Positions 1 through 11,759 of a stretch of DNA of 64,000 nt are shown in pieces. Made by a program: the position numbers and the translations under genes. The DNA is from Pseudoips prasinana. Lineage: Eukaryota; Arthropoda; Insecta; Lepidoptera; Nolidae. The notes beneath the pieces were generated by a model. The model was given only the letters and a program-made list of their open reading frames with translations. It was not told the origin of the DNA and searched no databases. The stretch is from contig OX621253.1 of assembly GCA_951640165.1 (NCBI GenBank), positions 12,914,001-12,978,000 of the forward strand, read 5' to 3'. Positions within the stretch are counted from its first letter, which is position 1; every line of letters begins with the position of its first letter.

Positions 1-397
1 TAGAGTGAGCGTTAAAATCGCCCAGGACGAGTACCGGACGGGACTGGTAAGAGCTAATATGGCTCGTTAGCCCGTCCAGGTACGCCTCAAAATTTGCGAG
101 GCCGCAATTCGGGGAGATGTAGCAGCCCACCACGACTGCTGGTCCCCACTCCACGACGACGAATCCGGGCCCTTTGGCCAGGAGTGTGCAATGGGGGTCA
201 CGTTCCCCCCCTGCCCAATAAATGGCGACGAGGCCCCCATCCGCCCCGAACCAACGAGGGTGGTCGAGAACGGAGTGAGGCTCCGCCACTATCGCTAGGG
301 CAACCGAACGCTCTGCAATCGTCTGCGCAAGAAGAGCTTGCGCAGCGATGCAGTGGTTCAAGTTGCCCTGCAAAATAAGTTGGGGGGGAAAGAATGT
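1..397 (-). pseudogene. R1-clade LINE ORF2, N-terminal endonuclease part
   Basis: An open frame without stops runs from just after the ORF1 stop to the window edge. It begins around LILQGNLNHCIAAQALL and continues through AIVAEPHSV, WFGADGGLVAIYW, VVVGCYISPN and VLVLGDFNAHS. These are the metal- and DNA-binding motifs of the apurinic-type endonuclease that nicks the target site of R1-clade LINEs: the N of QGNLNH, the E of AEPHS, and the D/N of GDFNAH. No ATG lies between the ORF1 stop and these motifs, and the frame is the same as that of ORF1. The reverse transcriptase lies outside the window. The element is broken in ORF1, so this copy is unlikely to be active. Confidence 0.8.
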
Positions 398-2266
398 TTA
401 GACCTCCATAGACACCCCACCGGGGCCAGAGCCCGGATCGTTGGACCGCGACGATGTAGGAACGGACGTGGCAGGACGTCCCGCTCCCTTCCTCTTTGGT
501 GGCGTACACCTACCGCTGCCCAGTCGATGGTTTGCCGGCCTGCCAAGGTCGGCACACACCACGCAAGTAGGGGCGCGCGCCGTGCATTCCTTCGCTTTGT
601 GGCCTTGTTGGCCACAGATGAAGCACGACGCGCTCCAGTCGCACCCTGTGCACCGAGCTCTGACATGCCCCTTCTCTAGGCAGCGGTAACACTGGAGAGC
701 TCTGGGTGGAAGCGCCACCACCCGGACCGACATCCAGCCCACTAGTACCCGGCCGATTACCGCTAATTTGCGGGCGGCCACTAGTGGGCACCGAACCCAC
801 GCCGAACCTAAGCCCGACGGGGAGAACCGAATTTCGCCGACTTTCACGTCGGCGACGGCACATCCCCCCGCCGTGGCTAAAGTTTCTGCCACTTCGGTGG
901 GGTCGGCGGAGTCGTCCAGGTCCATCACCCGGAGCTCTCCCATTGCGACAGGGTGCGCCACCACCGCATCCGTCTCGGCTAAGGCTTCTCTTAGCCGAGT
1001 AGTGAGGGCCTCCGCCTTCGCGGGACCCCTCTGGACCAGGGATCCTCAAAATAAGACCCCCGGTCAAAGCCCTCTTGGGGCGAAGGCCAGCCTCCAGGCC
1101 AAGGTCCTGCAATTGGACCTTGGTCCTTGCCATCTTCATGACCTCAGCCATGGTAGTGGTCGAGGTCGACGGCAGGTTAATCGTCACTGCCGCGGACGGT
1201 GGAGGTCGCGGCAGTGCGATAGGCCTCTTTGGAGGTGGAGGCGGCGGTGGCTGATTAAGGCGGGCAGCCTTTGCCCTAGCCTTTCGCCCCACTACTTGCG
1301 CCCAGGTGCCTTCGGCTGGCGGTGGAGGCGCAGTCGGCGCCAGCTTTGCTGCAGCCCGAGCCGCAGCGGCCTCTGCGGCGGCAGCCCGTCTCCGTTGCCG
1401 GCCACCCCGCTTCGCGGCGGGTGGCACTGGGCGCGGTGCTGCACTCCCAGCGAGCGGCGGGTGGATGGCCCTGCCCGGGAAGATCTCCGCCATGAGCTCC
1501 TGGCGCATCTGAACCAAACGTTGGTCCCAGATGCGCCCGATTTCTCGCATTTTGCGGTCCAGAATCGCCGCAAATCTGTCTTCAGGCGAGACGTGGTCTT
1601 CCCGAGCAGGTACAGCAGGAGGAGCATCTAAATTGCTCCTCCGAGTTATCGGGGCCGCGGCCGGTTGCGGCAACGATGGAGCGTGGACAACCGGTGCCGG
1701 CGGCGGAGACGGTCTCAACGACGGTGGCGACCGCGGAGCAGGTGGTGGCTGCCGGGATGGCGACGGCAATGGCGGATAAGCCCCGATACCTCTATTACGA
1801 AGCTCCGCCATCTCCGCTGACATGGCGGCCACCCGCGCCTCTAAGGATACCAACTGGGAGCGTAGCTGCTGGTTCTCTAGCTCCAGCATATCCGCATCCT
1901 TACAACGTTTTGCGGCCTTGACCTGGCGCCCATCCTGTACGGCGCGTCTCGGCCGTTTCGAGCCAGGAGTCTCCGCGCGGCTATCTCGGCTGGATACCGA
2001 CTCCATGGAAACCGCGGACCTAAGAGAGGTATCGCTCTCCGTGCCCGCGGTTTGTTCCCTTGATGGTCCAGGTACTAGAGTGGCCGGGCGGGAAAAGGTC
2101 TCCCTGACCTTCCTAGCGGCCTTCTTCTTATTTGCAGCCTTCGCTGCCTTTTCTTCATCTGCTATGGTGTGTACCAAACCTGGCACACCCGCTAGCTCCT
2201 CATTTGTCAAGGCCTTGACCTTGACAACAGGTTGGGCATTATTTTTTTTGCTATTGCAATCCATTA
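398..2266 (-). pseudogene. R1-clade LINE ORF1 (gag-like, zinc knuckle), frameshifted
   Basis: ORF1 encodes the RNA-binding protein of the element. The first ATG is near 2266 (MDCNSKKNNAQP), following an open non-ATG stretch. The N-terminal half is rich in Lys, Ala, Pro and Glu with a short coiled-coil-like segment (LENQQLRSQLVSLEARVAAM), followed by proline-rich sequence. The core continues to the block LTGGLILRIPGPEG near 1035-1060. There the frame breaks: downstream the conserved sequence lies in another frame, where AKAEALTTRLREALAETDAV leads into zinc knuckles at about 560-720 (CYRCLEKGHVRARC, CFICGQQGHKAKEC, then CVVC). The simplest reading is one extra base near 1028-1038. The knuckle frame ends in TAA at 398-400. 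A decayed transposon gene, not a host gene. Confidence 0.8.
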
Positions 2267-2779
2267 CAAAATCATGCTTGGCGTTCACCAACCCAATTCC
2301 CCACCCTCCACCGAGCCCTCAAAGGGGATGCTTTACAAGCACCAGGGATATTGGGCGGTATAGCCATGGGATTATGCCAATCTGCGAGACCTCCAACGCG
2401 AACCGATACTGGACAGCCCAACGTCCAGCACGGCGCGCGCCTTCGTCTGCAGACCGACACACGGCGCCAGCCCAGACGCCACCTGCAGATACGCCTACCC
2501 ATGGCTAGCCTTGACGGCCGTCACAGCCGATTGATCGGGGCCCGGCTAGACCCCGACCGCCCGTGTAAGGAGAAATCCGGACCAAAGAGGCGTGTTGCGG
2601 GTGAGGGATAACTACTGCCCGACCCCTCACCAACTCAACCTCCAGGACTCCTTCATCCCCCCGTACGGGTCCCCGCGCACGGCACAAAGACGCGGGTGGT
2701 CGTTGCGAAATTCCGACCATACATGGATGATGTATGGAAGGTCCGCCAAGATACGACCACAGGATCTTGGCAGATTCCG

Positions 2780-2803
2780 CCCCCCCCCCCCCCCCCCCCC
2801 CCC
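2780..2803. repeat. 24-base poly(C) homopolymer at LINE 5' end
   Basis: An uninterrupted run of C on the plus strand, hence poly(G) near the 5' end of the minus-strand LINE. The length may be a sequencing estimate. Confidence 0.9.
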
Positions 2804-3229
2804 TGTGTCGGAATATTAGCCACAAGCAGTAACCCTTTCACGTGGGACTAATCCCATTACGAGAAACGATTACTACCTGCGCCCGGCGTGCACCGTCCCA
2901 TAAACTTCTGTTCCCACCGAATATGAATATTCGAATGGGACCAGTAGTCTTGGGCTCGCGAGGAGGTTTTCCGACCTAGCACGCCTTTAAAGGTTCCCTG
3001 TAACGACATTTTAATCATTCATACAAATTTGATAACTAGGAAAAATCACTTAATTTAATTTAAATTGATATTCCGCAAGTTGTTGGATTTAGGAGAAATA
3101 AATAATTTAATTGACTTATGTAACTGCAGATTTTTTTTGTGTGTTAAATAGTAAGAATATTAAATTTTTCTTTCAGTATGTGAATTTAATCTGACCGGAA
3201 ACGAATAGGTACTGAAGTTTTAATCTATA

Positions 3230-3545
3230 CATATAATAAAATCGTAGGAAAGTCAAAACTGTAGATTGAATATTTTTTAAAAAGGATACTTGGAGCGTGA
3301 TCTGCAATCGATATCAAAGCTAAAAATATAGTTTTTAGAATTTATGTCTGTGTGTCTGTTTGTCTGTATGTATGTCCGGGCTAAACTCAAAAAGTACTGC
3401 ATGGATTAACTTCAAATTTTGCATGAACATTACTAAGAGGTCGGGTCAACATATACGCTACATATTATCACGCTATCACCTACGGGGGAAGACCTGTGAT
3501 AATTTATAAAATTTAACGCGGGTAAAACCGCGGGGCACAGCTAGT
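3230..3545 (-). mobile_element. CTAGCTG-family interspersed repeat
   Basis: On the minus strand it begins CTAGCTGTGCCCCGCGGTTT and ends near ATTATATGTATAG, about 315 bp. The same unit is at 29655-29970, 54519-54842 and 62273-62592, with a shorter subfamily at 36389-36556 and 46934-47275. No coding capacity, so a non-autonomous retroelement tail or SINE-like unit. I cannot name the family from sequence alone. Confidence 0.7.
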
Positions 3546-3825
3546 ACAAACTATACAAACTAACCAGATAAACACACGCGGTACGACTACTGATAAATTA
3601 CGAAAAAATATGAATAATGTACTAGGCTCATATGAACATTAGGGGACATTTCGAATTCCGTCCTGATTTTGTCGCAAGGAACTCTAATACGGCGGCGAAT
3701 ACAAAGGATTGATGTAGGTAAATAATAAATGGTTAAATATTTTTTAATATTCATCAAAGCGGGCCCCGCGCGTGGCGGAGAGACTCAAAGATGCCGCCAC
3801 CGCGCGCCGCGCCATTTGAATGAGT

Positions 3826-4155
3826 TCGTGTATAACTCATTGGTCTAGCGGTAGCGTGTTCAACTGCACATAATAAAGTCCTGGGTTCAAATCCCGGGTC
3901 GGGCCAAAAAGTGATTATGGGAATAATGAAGTCCTGGGTTAAATTCCCGGGTCGGGCCAAAAAGTGATTATGGGATTTTTCCGTAAAAAGAAATTTCTCA
4001 GTATCAGCCCGAAGTCTGGGAGTTGACGATATTACACCCCCATGCCTCGGAGAGCACGTAAAGCCGTCGTTCCTGTGCCTGACCTCTTTCCGGTCGTATC
4101 GCTAGTCGTCCCATCGGATCATGAGAGCGATGGAATAGAAAGTGCAGGGGCACTT
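3826..4155 (+). mobile_element. tRNA-derived SINE with duplicated B-box segment
   Basis: The head resembles a tRNA gene: an A-box-like TGGTCTAGCGGTAGCGTG near 3841 and a B-box-like GGTTCAAATCC near 3884. The segment AAGTCCTGGGTT..CCCGGGTCGGGCC with its AAAAAGTGATTATGGGA flank is then partly repeated (3867-3925 and 3930-3976). The tail (SAGCCCGAAGTCTGGGAGTT-like to GATGGAATAGAAAGTGC) matches, in opposite orientation, the units at 48175-48440 and 53525-53790. Confidence 0.7.
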
Positions 4156-5179
4156 TCCCTGTAACGACATATTAATCATTCATACAATACATACAAATAA
4201 AAAAATATGAATAATGTAGGTACTAGGCTCATATGAACAGTAAGGGACATTTCAAATTCCGTCCTGATTATATCCAAAGTTACACTAATATGGCGGCAAA
4301 ATCAAAGAGTTGATGTAGGTAAATAATAAACTGTTAAATATCTTTTAATATTCATGAAAGCGAGCCGCGCGCGTCGTTGATACCTAGGCGGCTCTTTTGA
4401 GTGGAAATCGACATCCTTAACTATGTCGTTTAGTGATCGTAATAATTTTGAAAATTTCGTGCATTCCTCTATGAAAGAATAGCCTCAGACGTGCACTTTG
4501 TGATGGTGAGGATTCATAGGTCACAGAATTTAAGGCTGTTTAATTACGAGGAACCTATGTCGTGAAGGGTACAGTGTCGCGATGGAGGCCACGCCTCTTT
4601 ATAACTAAGAAACATGAAAGCTTTACGATTCTATGAATATGTTGTACATACAGAGAGACTCGTGTTAGTAGGCAAGTCTTAGAGTTAAGCTTTCGGTGTC
4701 GGTGCAGATTTTAGTGAACGTGAAATAATGAAATTCCTCCATCAGTACTGAAAACAACTTCAACTAGAAGTTAAACTATAAAAAGATTCTCGTAATGTGT
4801 TTGTCTATCACGTACTTATACGATGTAAAGTATTCAATAGCTATTCAGCAGTGCTATAAATAAAAACATAACTCGAAAATAAAACAAAATATGTGTAGTG
4901 AGTGTAATCGGAATCAAACTACCAGGCGTGCATAGAAACACAGAGATATGTCAAACAATTTCTAGCGTAAATCAGAATCAGCTGTGCTGTGTTAGTACGG
5001 ATGTTCGTTATATCGATAAAAATACTTGTCGATATGTTGAATGGTATATTATTTTACGATCAAGATTAAAATGATGGTATTTCGGTATGAGATTTTGTGT
5101 ATAGGTAGGCTTAAGGAGACCGTATATGCACCTTAAGTTACGTTCACTCTTTCTGTTACACGTTGTATATAAGTATGTA

Positions 5180-5420
5180 TTGGCGGGCCTGTTGGCGTGG
5201 TTGGCAAATGCTTGCTTTTCACGCCAGAGGTCGTGGGTTGGATTCCCACACAGGACACATATTTGTGTCCATGAACATATCTATTTGCCTTGAGTTTGGG
5301 TGTAATTACCTTGGGTGTATTATAGTAGTAGTAGTAATCACTTATCTGGTTTTAATAGAATAAACTCTGCTTAGTTTGATGGTTGTGGGCGACTAATGTC
5401 TCAGGATATTATTATTATAC
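5180..5420 (+). mobile_element. tRNA-derived SINE
   Basis: The head has an A-box-like TGGCGTGGTTGGCAAATGC and a B-box-like GGTCGTGGGTTGGATTCC at about 5187-5245. The tail GACACATATTTGTGTCC..CTCTGCTTAGTTTG..GATATTATTATTAT is shared with the SINEs at 35160-35395 and 45780-46830 (opposite strand). Not a tRNA gene, because the cloverleaf is not complete and the tail is repetitive. Confidence 0.65.
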
Positions 5421-5629
5421 TGAAATTTAGAGTTAAATAGACCTACCTACTTACTGAGTTAATATTACTCAATGTCATTGCTGAAGGATTTAAGTGAATG
5501 TAAAAGCCTTGATGAAAAGTATTGCGAAACTGATATTTTGTCTTTACTTTGGTATGTGTTTCGATATATGTCACAAAACATTAGACATTCCTTAATAATA
5601 ACATTAATAATTTTAATGTTGTGTTTCCG

Positions 5630-5815
5630 AGTGTGAGTAAGGTCGCCAGAGCTCATTGAGGTGGGGGGAAGGGTCAGCAACACTTGTTTGCTGACTGTTA
5701 AAGGCCGGCAACGCACCCGCGACCACAAGAGGGGTTGCGAGTGTCTATGGGCGGCGGTGATCACTTACCATCAGGTGACACACTTGCTCGTTTGTCGCCG
5801 TCTGATATATAAAAA
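5630..5815 (+). mobile_element. Lepidoptera-type interspersed repeat
   Basis: Contains GTTAAAGGCCGGCAACGCACC and GGGCGGCGGTGATCACTTACCATCAGGTGA, ending in an A-rich tail (ATATAAAAAAAATC). This pattern is a familiar dispersed repeat in lepidopteran genomes (recalled, not searched), probably a short retroelement tail. Confidence 0.55.
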
Positions 5816-8120
5816 AAATCCTCAGTAACTATAAATTAATTGACAAAGCTATTATCAGATTAATCAAATTCCTTATCTTATGGTAGCGTACGTTGCTTGC
5901 GTCTGCGCATACTGTAGACTGTAGGTTCCGCGCCAGCGCCCTCTCCGATAGTCTTCCTAGACCAGCTTGTCTAGATTGCCACCTGCCCAGAGGACGTGTC
6001 TGGGATCAAACTTCTGCATTACATCTTTAGTCAGGACCGCTTTAAAAGGAAGAATAGTAAGAGATTACCGCGTATACCAAATACAAATGGCTTCAAACAA
6101 ATAGGGAACTTAAATTATTGGTATATATTTTTTTACAGGCCCGAAATTATCACAACATTTTGTGTCGAAAGCCTGAAAGGTACCGTTAAAGTAGTCTTGT
6201 CAGTTTTTGTTGGCAAGAAGGCTTTCGACTTTCTGCCATCGCACAAAATTTGAAACCTATTTTTGGTGTCCTTTGTAGAGCTTAGATTTATTCCATATAT
6301 CTGTGCAATTTTCAAAGCATGGTGGAAATCATGTCAAGAGGATAACATTATATCATTCTTTTATGGATTTGTTTTATTAAAATACGCAAAAAATACTAAT
6401 ATTCTTATTATACCTATAAAAATGTCCATTTTAACACGGCTCTCTTTTTACATCAACTAAATCACTGATTCCAGGATTTAAGTGTTAAAAACTATATTCT
6501 CATGTAACTTTTCGTAATTTATGCAAATGAGATATTATAAACATTAATACTATCCATAGAAAAGCCAATGATTGTAACACGCCCGTTTTTTGCAAAGGAG
6601 TGGATATTGGCTTGAGATAAAAATCAAAACCAATCATACAGAAACAGAACTACTGCCATTTATACTCGTAAACATATTATTCTCGAGTTCAAAGACCTGT
6701 CCTCTAAAATAGAAAATAATTAATAAATAAAACCAAAAAGAATATAAAATGTCCGAAGTAAACGTATTATTTATGTTAGGTAATTTGTATACTTACTGTA
6801 AAAAAATTAAACAGAATTGCAATTAAAAATAACACAAAATATATAACAATACTTGAATTTCAACATATACATTGAAATAAGTTTATAATAACGCTGATAC
6901 GCATTCGCAGATTTGTATCATACTGTTCTTGATCACTCTAGTTACCAAGGACGATTTAAAGGGCAATGAATGACACACTCTGATTAGTAGGTATATTATT
7001 TATTCAATTTTATCTGAATTGTTTTCAAAGTCAATCCTTTTCATATAAATTAATATATATTGTTATGTCAACGAAAATCTATGATCATGTATAGTATTGG
7101 AATATATGTACATATTTTGTTAACTTTCAGTACTTCGCCAAAGTGTAGCGCGTGGTCGACCACACGGGATAGCTAAAAATTTACTGTTAACACTTGATAA
7201 ATCGTTTATATATATATAATCGGTATAAAATTTGCGGTTAATCCTCGCTAATCTGTCATTGTGCAGGTACGATGCCGCTCCATATTTTAATCGCCATTAC
7301 GAATTGCCAATATTAAACCGATATTATTTTTCACTTCTCTCGTTGAGTCTCGGGAGTATTGGGCTCGCACGTTTTGTGTAGGCCGATATTGAGAGTAAAT
7401 AAAACAAAACATAAAGCACATTTTAGTATTTTTATTTTTGGTAAAATTTACCACAATACAAAATAATGATAGAAATAAATAAAGTAATAAAATGTATAGA
7501 CAGGTCATAGAACTATGCATTGTAAAAATTGGTGCTTTTAAAGCAATTTCATTATAATTTATAATAACATTAGGCAAAATGGCATAGTGTACATTAAAAA
7601 TAAAAGCATTATTTTTAACTGAAATAATATCAAGGGCAGATGCATACACTTAATAATTAACGCAAAATGTTTCATCACTTTGTGATTTGGTCTTTTGATT
7701 TTAAATTAATTTAATATATGTTACAGGACTAAACAAAATGCACATGATATAATACATAATTTTAAAGCATTCGCGACAATTTCCAACCGAGTCAACTTCA
7801 CTATTAACAATTGATTAAGGTCATCCAAGTAAAATTGACAACCATACAGTCATCATTGTAAAATAAAACAACATTACACAAGAATGAGGGTAGAAGAAAA
7901 GAAACATGTTAATCTTATGTCAAAATAAAACTTAATCATTAAAAATATTGTGTTAATCTTAATAATCGAAAGTGATTAAAATTACCTGTACTTTTATTAT
8001 CATAAATCGATGTAGGCAATAACTTCGACTAAGTTTCGTATCAAATGTAAACAAAATATAACAACCCTTTATTTCTTTATAGAAGAATGACTTATACTGT
8101 TATGGGCGTAGTCATTGTAC
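5816..8120. other. AT-rich stretch, no gene seen
   Basis: No ORF with a recognisable domain and no clear repeat unit. Near 6150-6250 an imperfect inverted pair (ATTTTGTGTCGAAAGCCT / AAGGCTTTCGACTT..CACAAAAT) may be an old fold-back element. Confidence 0.4.
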
Positions 8121-8320
8121 GAGTGGCAACGTCGCATTTTAATTTCAAATTTCCTAATTATTAATTAACATGGGTTGAATTTTTGTATCTAGCCGTAACT
8201 ACCCAATTAGAAATAGGTGCAAAATGTACTTTAATATTCCTTTATTCAAATTATATACCAGCAAATTTTGGTACATATTTTGTATAACCAATGTGACAGT
8301 AAATTGCGACGTTGCCAGTC
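8121..8320. mobile_element. 200-bp MITE, GASTGGCAACGTCGCA ends
   Basis: The left end GAGTGGCAACGTCGCATTTTA matches the reverse complement of the right end (GACTGGCAACGTCGCAATTTA), so the terminal inverted repeats are about 21 bp with two or three mismatches. The AT-rich interior has no coding capacity. Target duplication not clear. Confidence 0.65.
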
Positions 8321-8836
8321 TTATCGTAACTACGTCCTTATGGCTAGGTTCACATCACATAAGACCGGGTATAAAACCGATAGGACTAGTCTACTGCGGA
8401 TATTTCCAGTTTCTCTGGCAAATTCCAATTTAAATTATTGATGGGAACAAAGCCATCTCAGTTTACATACAACAGAAATATATTTTTTGTAACAAAATTA
8501 ACTGCAAATGTTTTAAGTGCCTTTGGGCCGCCCACTCTTATATTACCAAGTGGCTGGAATCTAAACCTAGACTAAATACATGTAACATCCATCCATCATC
8601 TTCCTAGCTTTTCTAATTTTAATGAGGTCTCTCCTATTCTATCGTGTCTTCATTCACAAATTCCAAATTGAAACCTATCATTAAGATACTTGATGTTTTA
8701 CAGTATTTTTTTGTGATATTAGTAATTTTATGTAGTTTTGTAAAATATACAGTTTTTCACAGTGGCGTGACGGAAAACTTTATTGAGATGGTAGTTATTC
8801 TGTTATCTCTGTTCCAAAGTGTAAAGGAAGCTCCAT

Positions 8837-8977
8837 GTACAAACGCCAGCACATCAAGCTATCCCAATCTATCAAATTTCCCCAATTGAAAGTGAACCTT
8901 ATGCTTATGTGATAAAGTTGAAAATCTATAAAAGAAATTTGACAGATTGGGGTTGCTGGATGTGCTGGCGTCTGTAC
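8837..8977. mobile_element. 141-bp palindromic MITE, GTACAGACGCCAGC family, copy 1
   Basis: Begins GTACAAACGCCAGCACATCA and ends with the inverted counterpart GATGTGCTGGCGTCTGTAC. The inner AATTTG(A)CAGATTGGGG block is also inverted. Copies 2 and 3 (30083-30223 and 35575-35716) have nearly the same length. Confidence 0.8.
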
Positions 8978-11759
8978 TTATGTATATTGCTTTATTATTG
9001 CACCGTTAAAACGGGGCGAGACATGCATCTGTTCTTTTGATATACATGTTGATCTACGCACAGTTTTTAATGCTATGCTTACTACTCTTTTATTCTCAGG
9101 TATTATGAAACAATTGCATTTCTAATTCAGAATTCGTGAACAGAGGATGATAGGGGTCTTCGACCAGCTGAATGTTATTCCAAAATATTTGCAGTTAATT
9201 TGATTAGACACTACATTTTATTAAACATACTGTATTTCCGCAATGAAGGCTGTTTGTCTACACAGTACGTAAATATTTACGCAATCAAACTATCGATATG
9301 TCCATCGAGAAATATATAAATTCTTGTCAGGAATTTACATTTCTTGTAACAACTAAATAACATAAAAATTATTAAGATCTGATTCGCATAATTGCTAACA
9401 TTTGACAACCAACAAGCATTTGGAATTACGTGAATGCTATATTAAAAAAGAACACTCAGGACCTAATCAAAAATTTGCCATAAACAAATTCAAATATACA
9501 AATTTAACATAAATAGACCTAGATATGTAAGGCATTTAATCTGCATATAACTCCGTGGAGTTTAACAAATGTACACTAATTTGTAAGTTGTAATGTGTAG
9601 TAGATAAATTAAGCTCCATAAGCATCCGACACTGTTTCTATTCACGATGTATATTAACACTATGGTAGACAAACCGCCTAAAACAAATTTAAAATGACCT
9701 GAAAGACATTCTATTGCAATGGATATTTTAGTTGCATAATAACGCTAAAACAAGATACCAATTTTAAGAAATTGTAATAATAAATTTCAACTGGCTTTTT
9801 TTTACATAGATTTATTTCAACTATTGTATACAATATTTTCTTAATGTTACCGAGTCAATGTACTAGACCCATTTCTGAAATAATGGGACTTTTATTCTTG
9901 TATCTTGTTCTAACGTTGAAAATTTAAAAAGTAGTAATAGGTTACGTTCTCACGCGCGCACAAACGCTCGGCGTATAAAACATCATTGCCAAAGCATGTA
10001 AATAAAATAAAGACGAAGAATTGACCTTGTAATATTATTAGGTGTTAAAAATGTAACAGATAATTGGTATAATTAAATTTATACTTAGTTTAAAAGGTCC
10101 ACCCAAAACAGGTGTTTTTTTAACGCTGAGCGTTTTAACGCGCTTGAGAATATTCCACAGTTTCAGCCTACTTTTACTGTCCTATTAAATTTATTTATAA
10201 AATACTAGAGGGACACATATTATATTATGTATTTCATTTAATACTGCTATTAATAGATGCAGTAACAAATATACTCTGCTATCCTATAATGTGGTATCCA
10301 AATTGTAATGTTTTTGTTACTCGCATCTAAATCTATTACTAAAATAATAAAATTGTGAATATCTGAAGCTGATCTTTAGCAATTTGACTGATTCATGTGT
10401 GATGAATGTTATCGTGTGATGCATTAAATTCAGTCTATAAATGCTTAGGAAAAAAAATGCTATAAAATATATGTATGTACTTGCCAATTAAAACAGCACA
10501 CAGGCAATCAATTGGAACATTAAAAATATATCATTGTAATTAAATTAAAACCAATTATTTTTAAGCTTTGTTGTAGTATTAAAGCTAAAAATGTGCAAGT
10601 TTATATTAAACCGTACTTTTGGGGAGTGTTTCAGCTGTACACAATATGTTAACACTATGCGCATGGCTCCCTGGCCGCACCGCGCACTACATAACTTATT
10701 ATATACACCGTAAAATATACTCTATAAAGTACAACCTACTACTATGACTACCATAAAACGATTTGTCGTTTAACTCATTATTATGACAGATAATTCCTCT
10801 TATTTACAATTTTACTATACATACACGTTAAAATTACTAAAAGTAACATTGTACTTGTAACTTTGCTACCCTTCTTTCGAATGTACTAATTTCATTTTAT
10901 TTATGCCTAAACATCCCTCGATATATGTACACATACGCGCTATTTTAGTCGAGACTTAACTGATCACAAGTGAAGAGAAATAAGAACATAATGAGGAACA
11001 AATATACACTAGCTACGCACTAACCGTTCTCTTACCCGAACTCGGGGCTAAGCATATCACATCGTGTTAAGTGTACACACTTAACCTAAGCTCACACGGA
11101 CGCAGAAAGGCTAGGCCTAAAACCAATCTTTATTGGATTGTAAACTCTAAATACATAAAAATATAGTCCAATTTGCCCTGTAGACATTTTTACACCATTG
11201 TAGGCAGTGAAAATTTAATAGAACGCAATTTTGACTTTATTTCGCCAGATATTGTAAATCCAGAAACATTTTTTTTATCCTAGTGCTTTGTGCGTCTGCG
11301 AGGGCCTAGGTTTAAGCCGTTCGCGAAACGCCTAATCGAATAATCCCTAACAAAATTCAACGTATCTAAAATATATTTACAAAATGTATAAAAACCTATG
11401 TCAAAATAAGATTTTTCAAGTACAACTAATTCAAAAATTATTATAAAATCCAACATTGTAACACTGGGCAGATTCAAGAAAGAGATCATATTCAGATTCA
11501 TGTAAGTTTCCGTGTGTCCAGTAGGTACGCTCCAGTAAATCTAAGTGTCAACATACGAGGTGGGTGAAACGCGATATGTGAATTTGACTTATTGTCTTAC
11601 ATACATAATTATGTACACGTTATAATTGTGCTCGACCCAGTATTCTTCATCCAGCATTCATGTCCGCAAGTTACTTTCTACATAGCCTTACTTAGAACTC
11701 GCACCGAGATCCATCGATTGATATCTGCGATATACAACGTGTGACGTAAATAGTTAATA
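8978..11759. other. AT-rich flank downstream of trx, no gene seen
   Basis: No supported ORF. This may be far 3' flank, or, if the trx 3' UTR is very long, part of it. No decisive polyadenylation site can be chosen among the many TTTATT (minus-strand AATAAA) strings. Confidence 0.4.

Larger units (their letters stand above)
1..2803 (-). mobile_element. R1-clade non-LTR retrotransposon (LINE), decayed, cut by window edge
   Basis: Read on the minus strand this is the 5' part of a LINE. From high to low coordinate it has a GC-rich 5' leader (about 2803-2265) beginning near a run of 24 C on the plus strand, a gag-like ORF1 with zinc knuckles, and the start of an apurinic-type endonuclease (ORF2) that leaves the window at base 1. 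ORF1 with CCHC knuckles plus an endonuclease opening LQGNLNHC is typical of the R1/TRAS/SART group. ORF1 carries a frameshift, so this copy is not intact. Its GC content contrasts strongly with the AT-rich flank beyond 3000. The true 5' end may lie slightly beyond the homopolymer, up to about 3000. Confidence 0.85.
2990..4380. repeat. Direct duplication (~230 bp) split by repeat insertions
   Basis: Two directly repeated blocks. TTCCCTGTAACGACAT followed by TAATCATTCATACAA occurs near 2993 and again near 4156. The block from AATATGAATAATGT to TTAATATTCAT (3607-3755) recurs at 4205-4355 with scattered substitutions. In the left copy the two blocks are separated by a CTAGCTG-family repeat (3230-3545). 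In the right copy they are almost adjacent, which suggests the unexpanded state. A SINE (3826-4155) sits between the copies. Confidence 0.7.

Noticed and set aside
510..964. C-terminal 150 residues of the long 593-codon minus-strand frame
   Set aside because: Downstream of the frameshift this frame is Arg/Gly-rich nonsense; the zinc-knuckle protein lies in the other frame.
3836..3900. Possible tRNA gene (A and B boxes)
   Set aside because: No complete cloverleaf, and the sequence continues into a repeat tail shared with other loci, so it is a SINE head.
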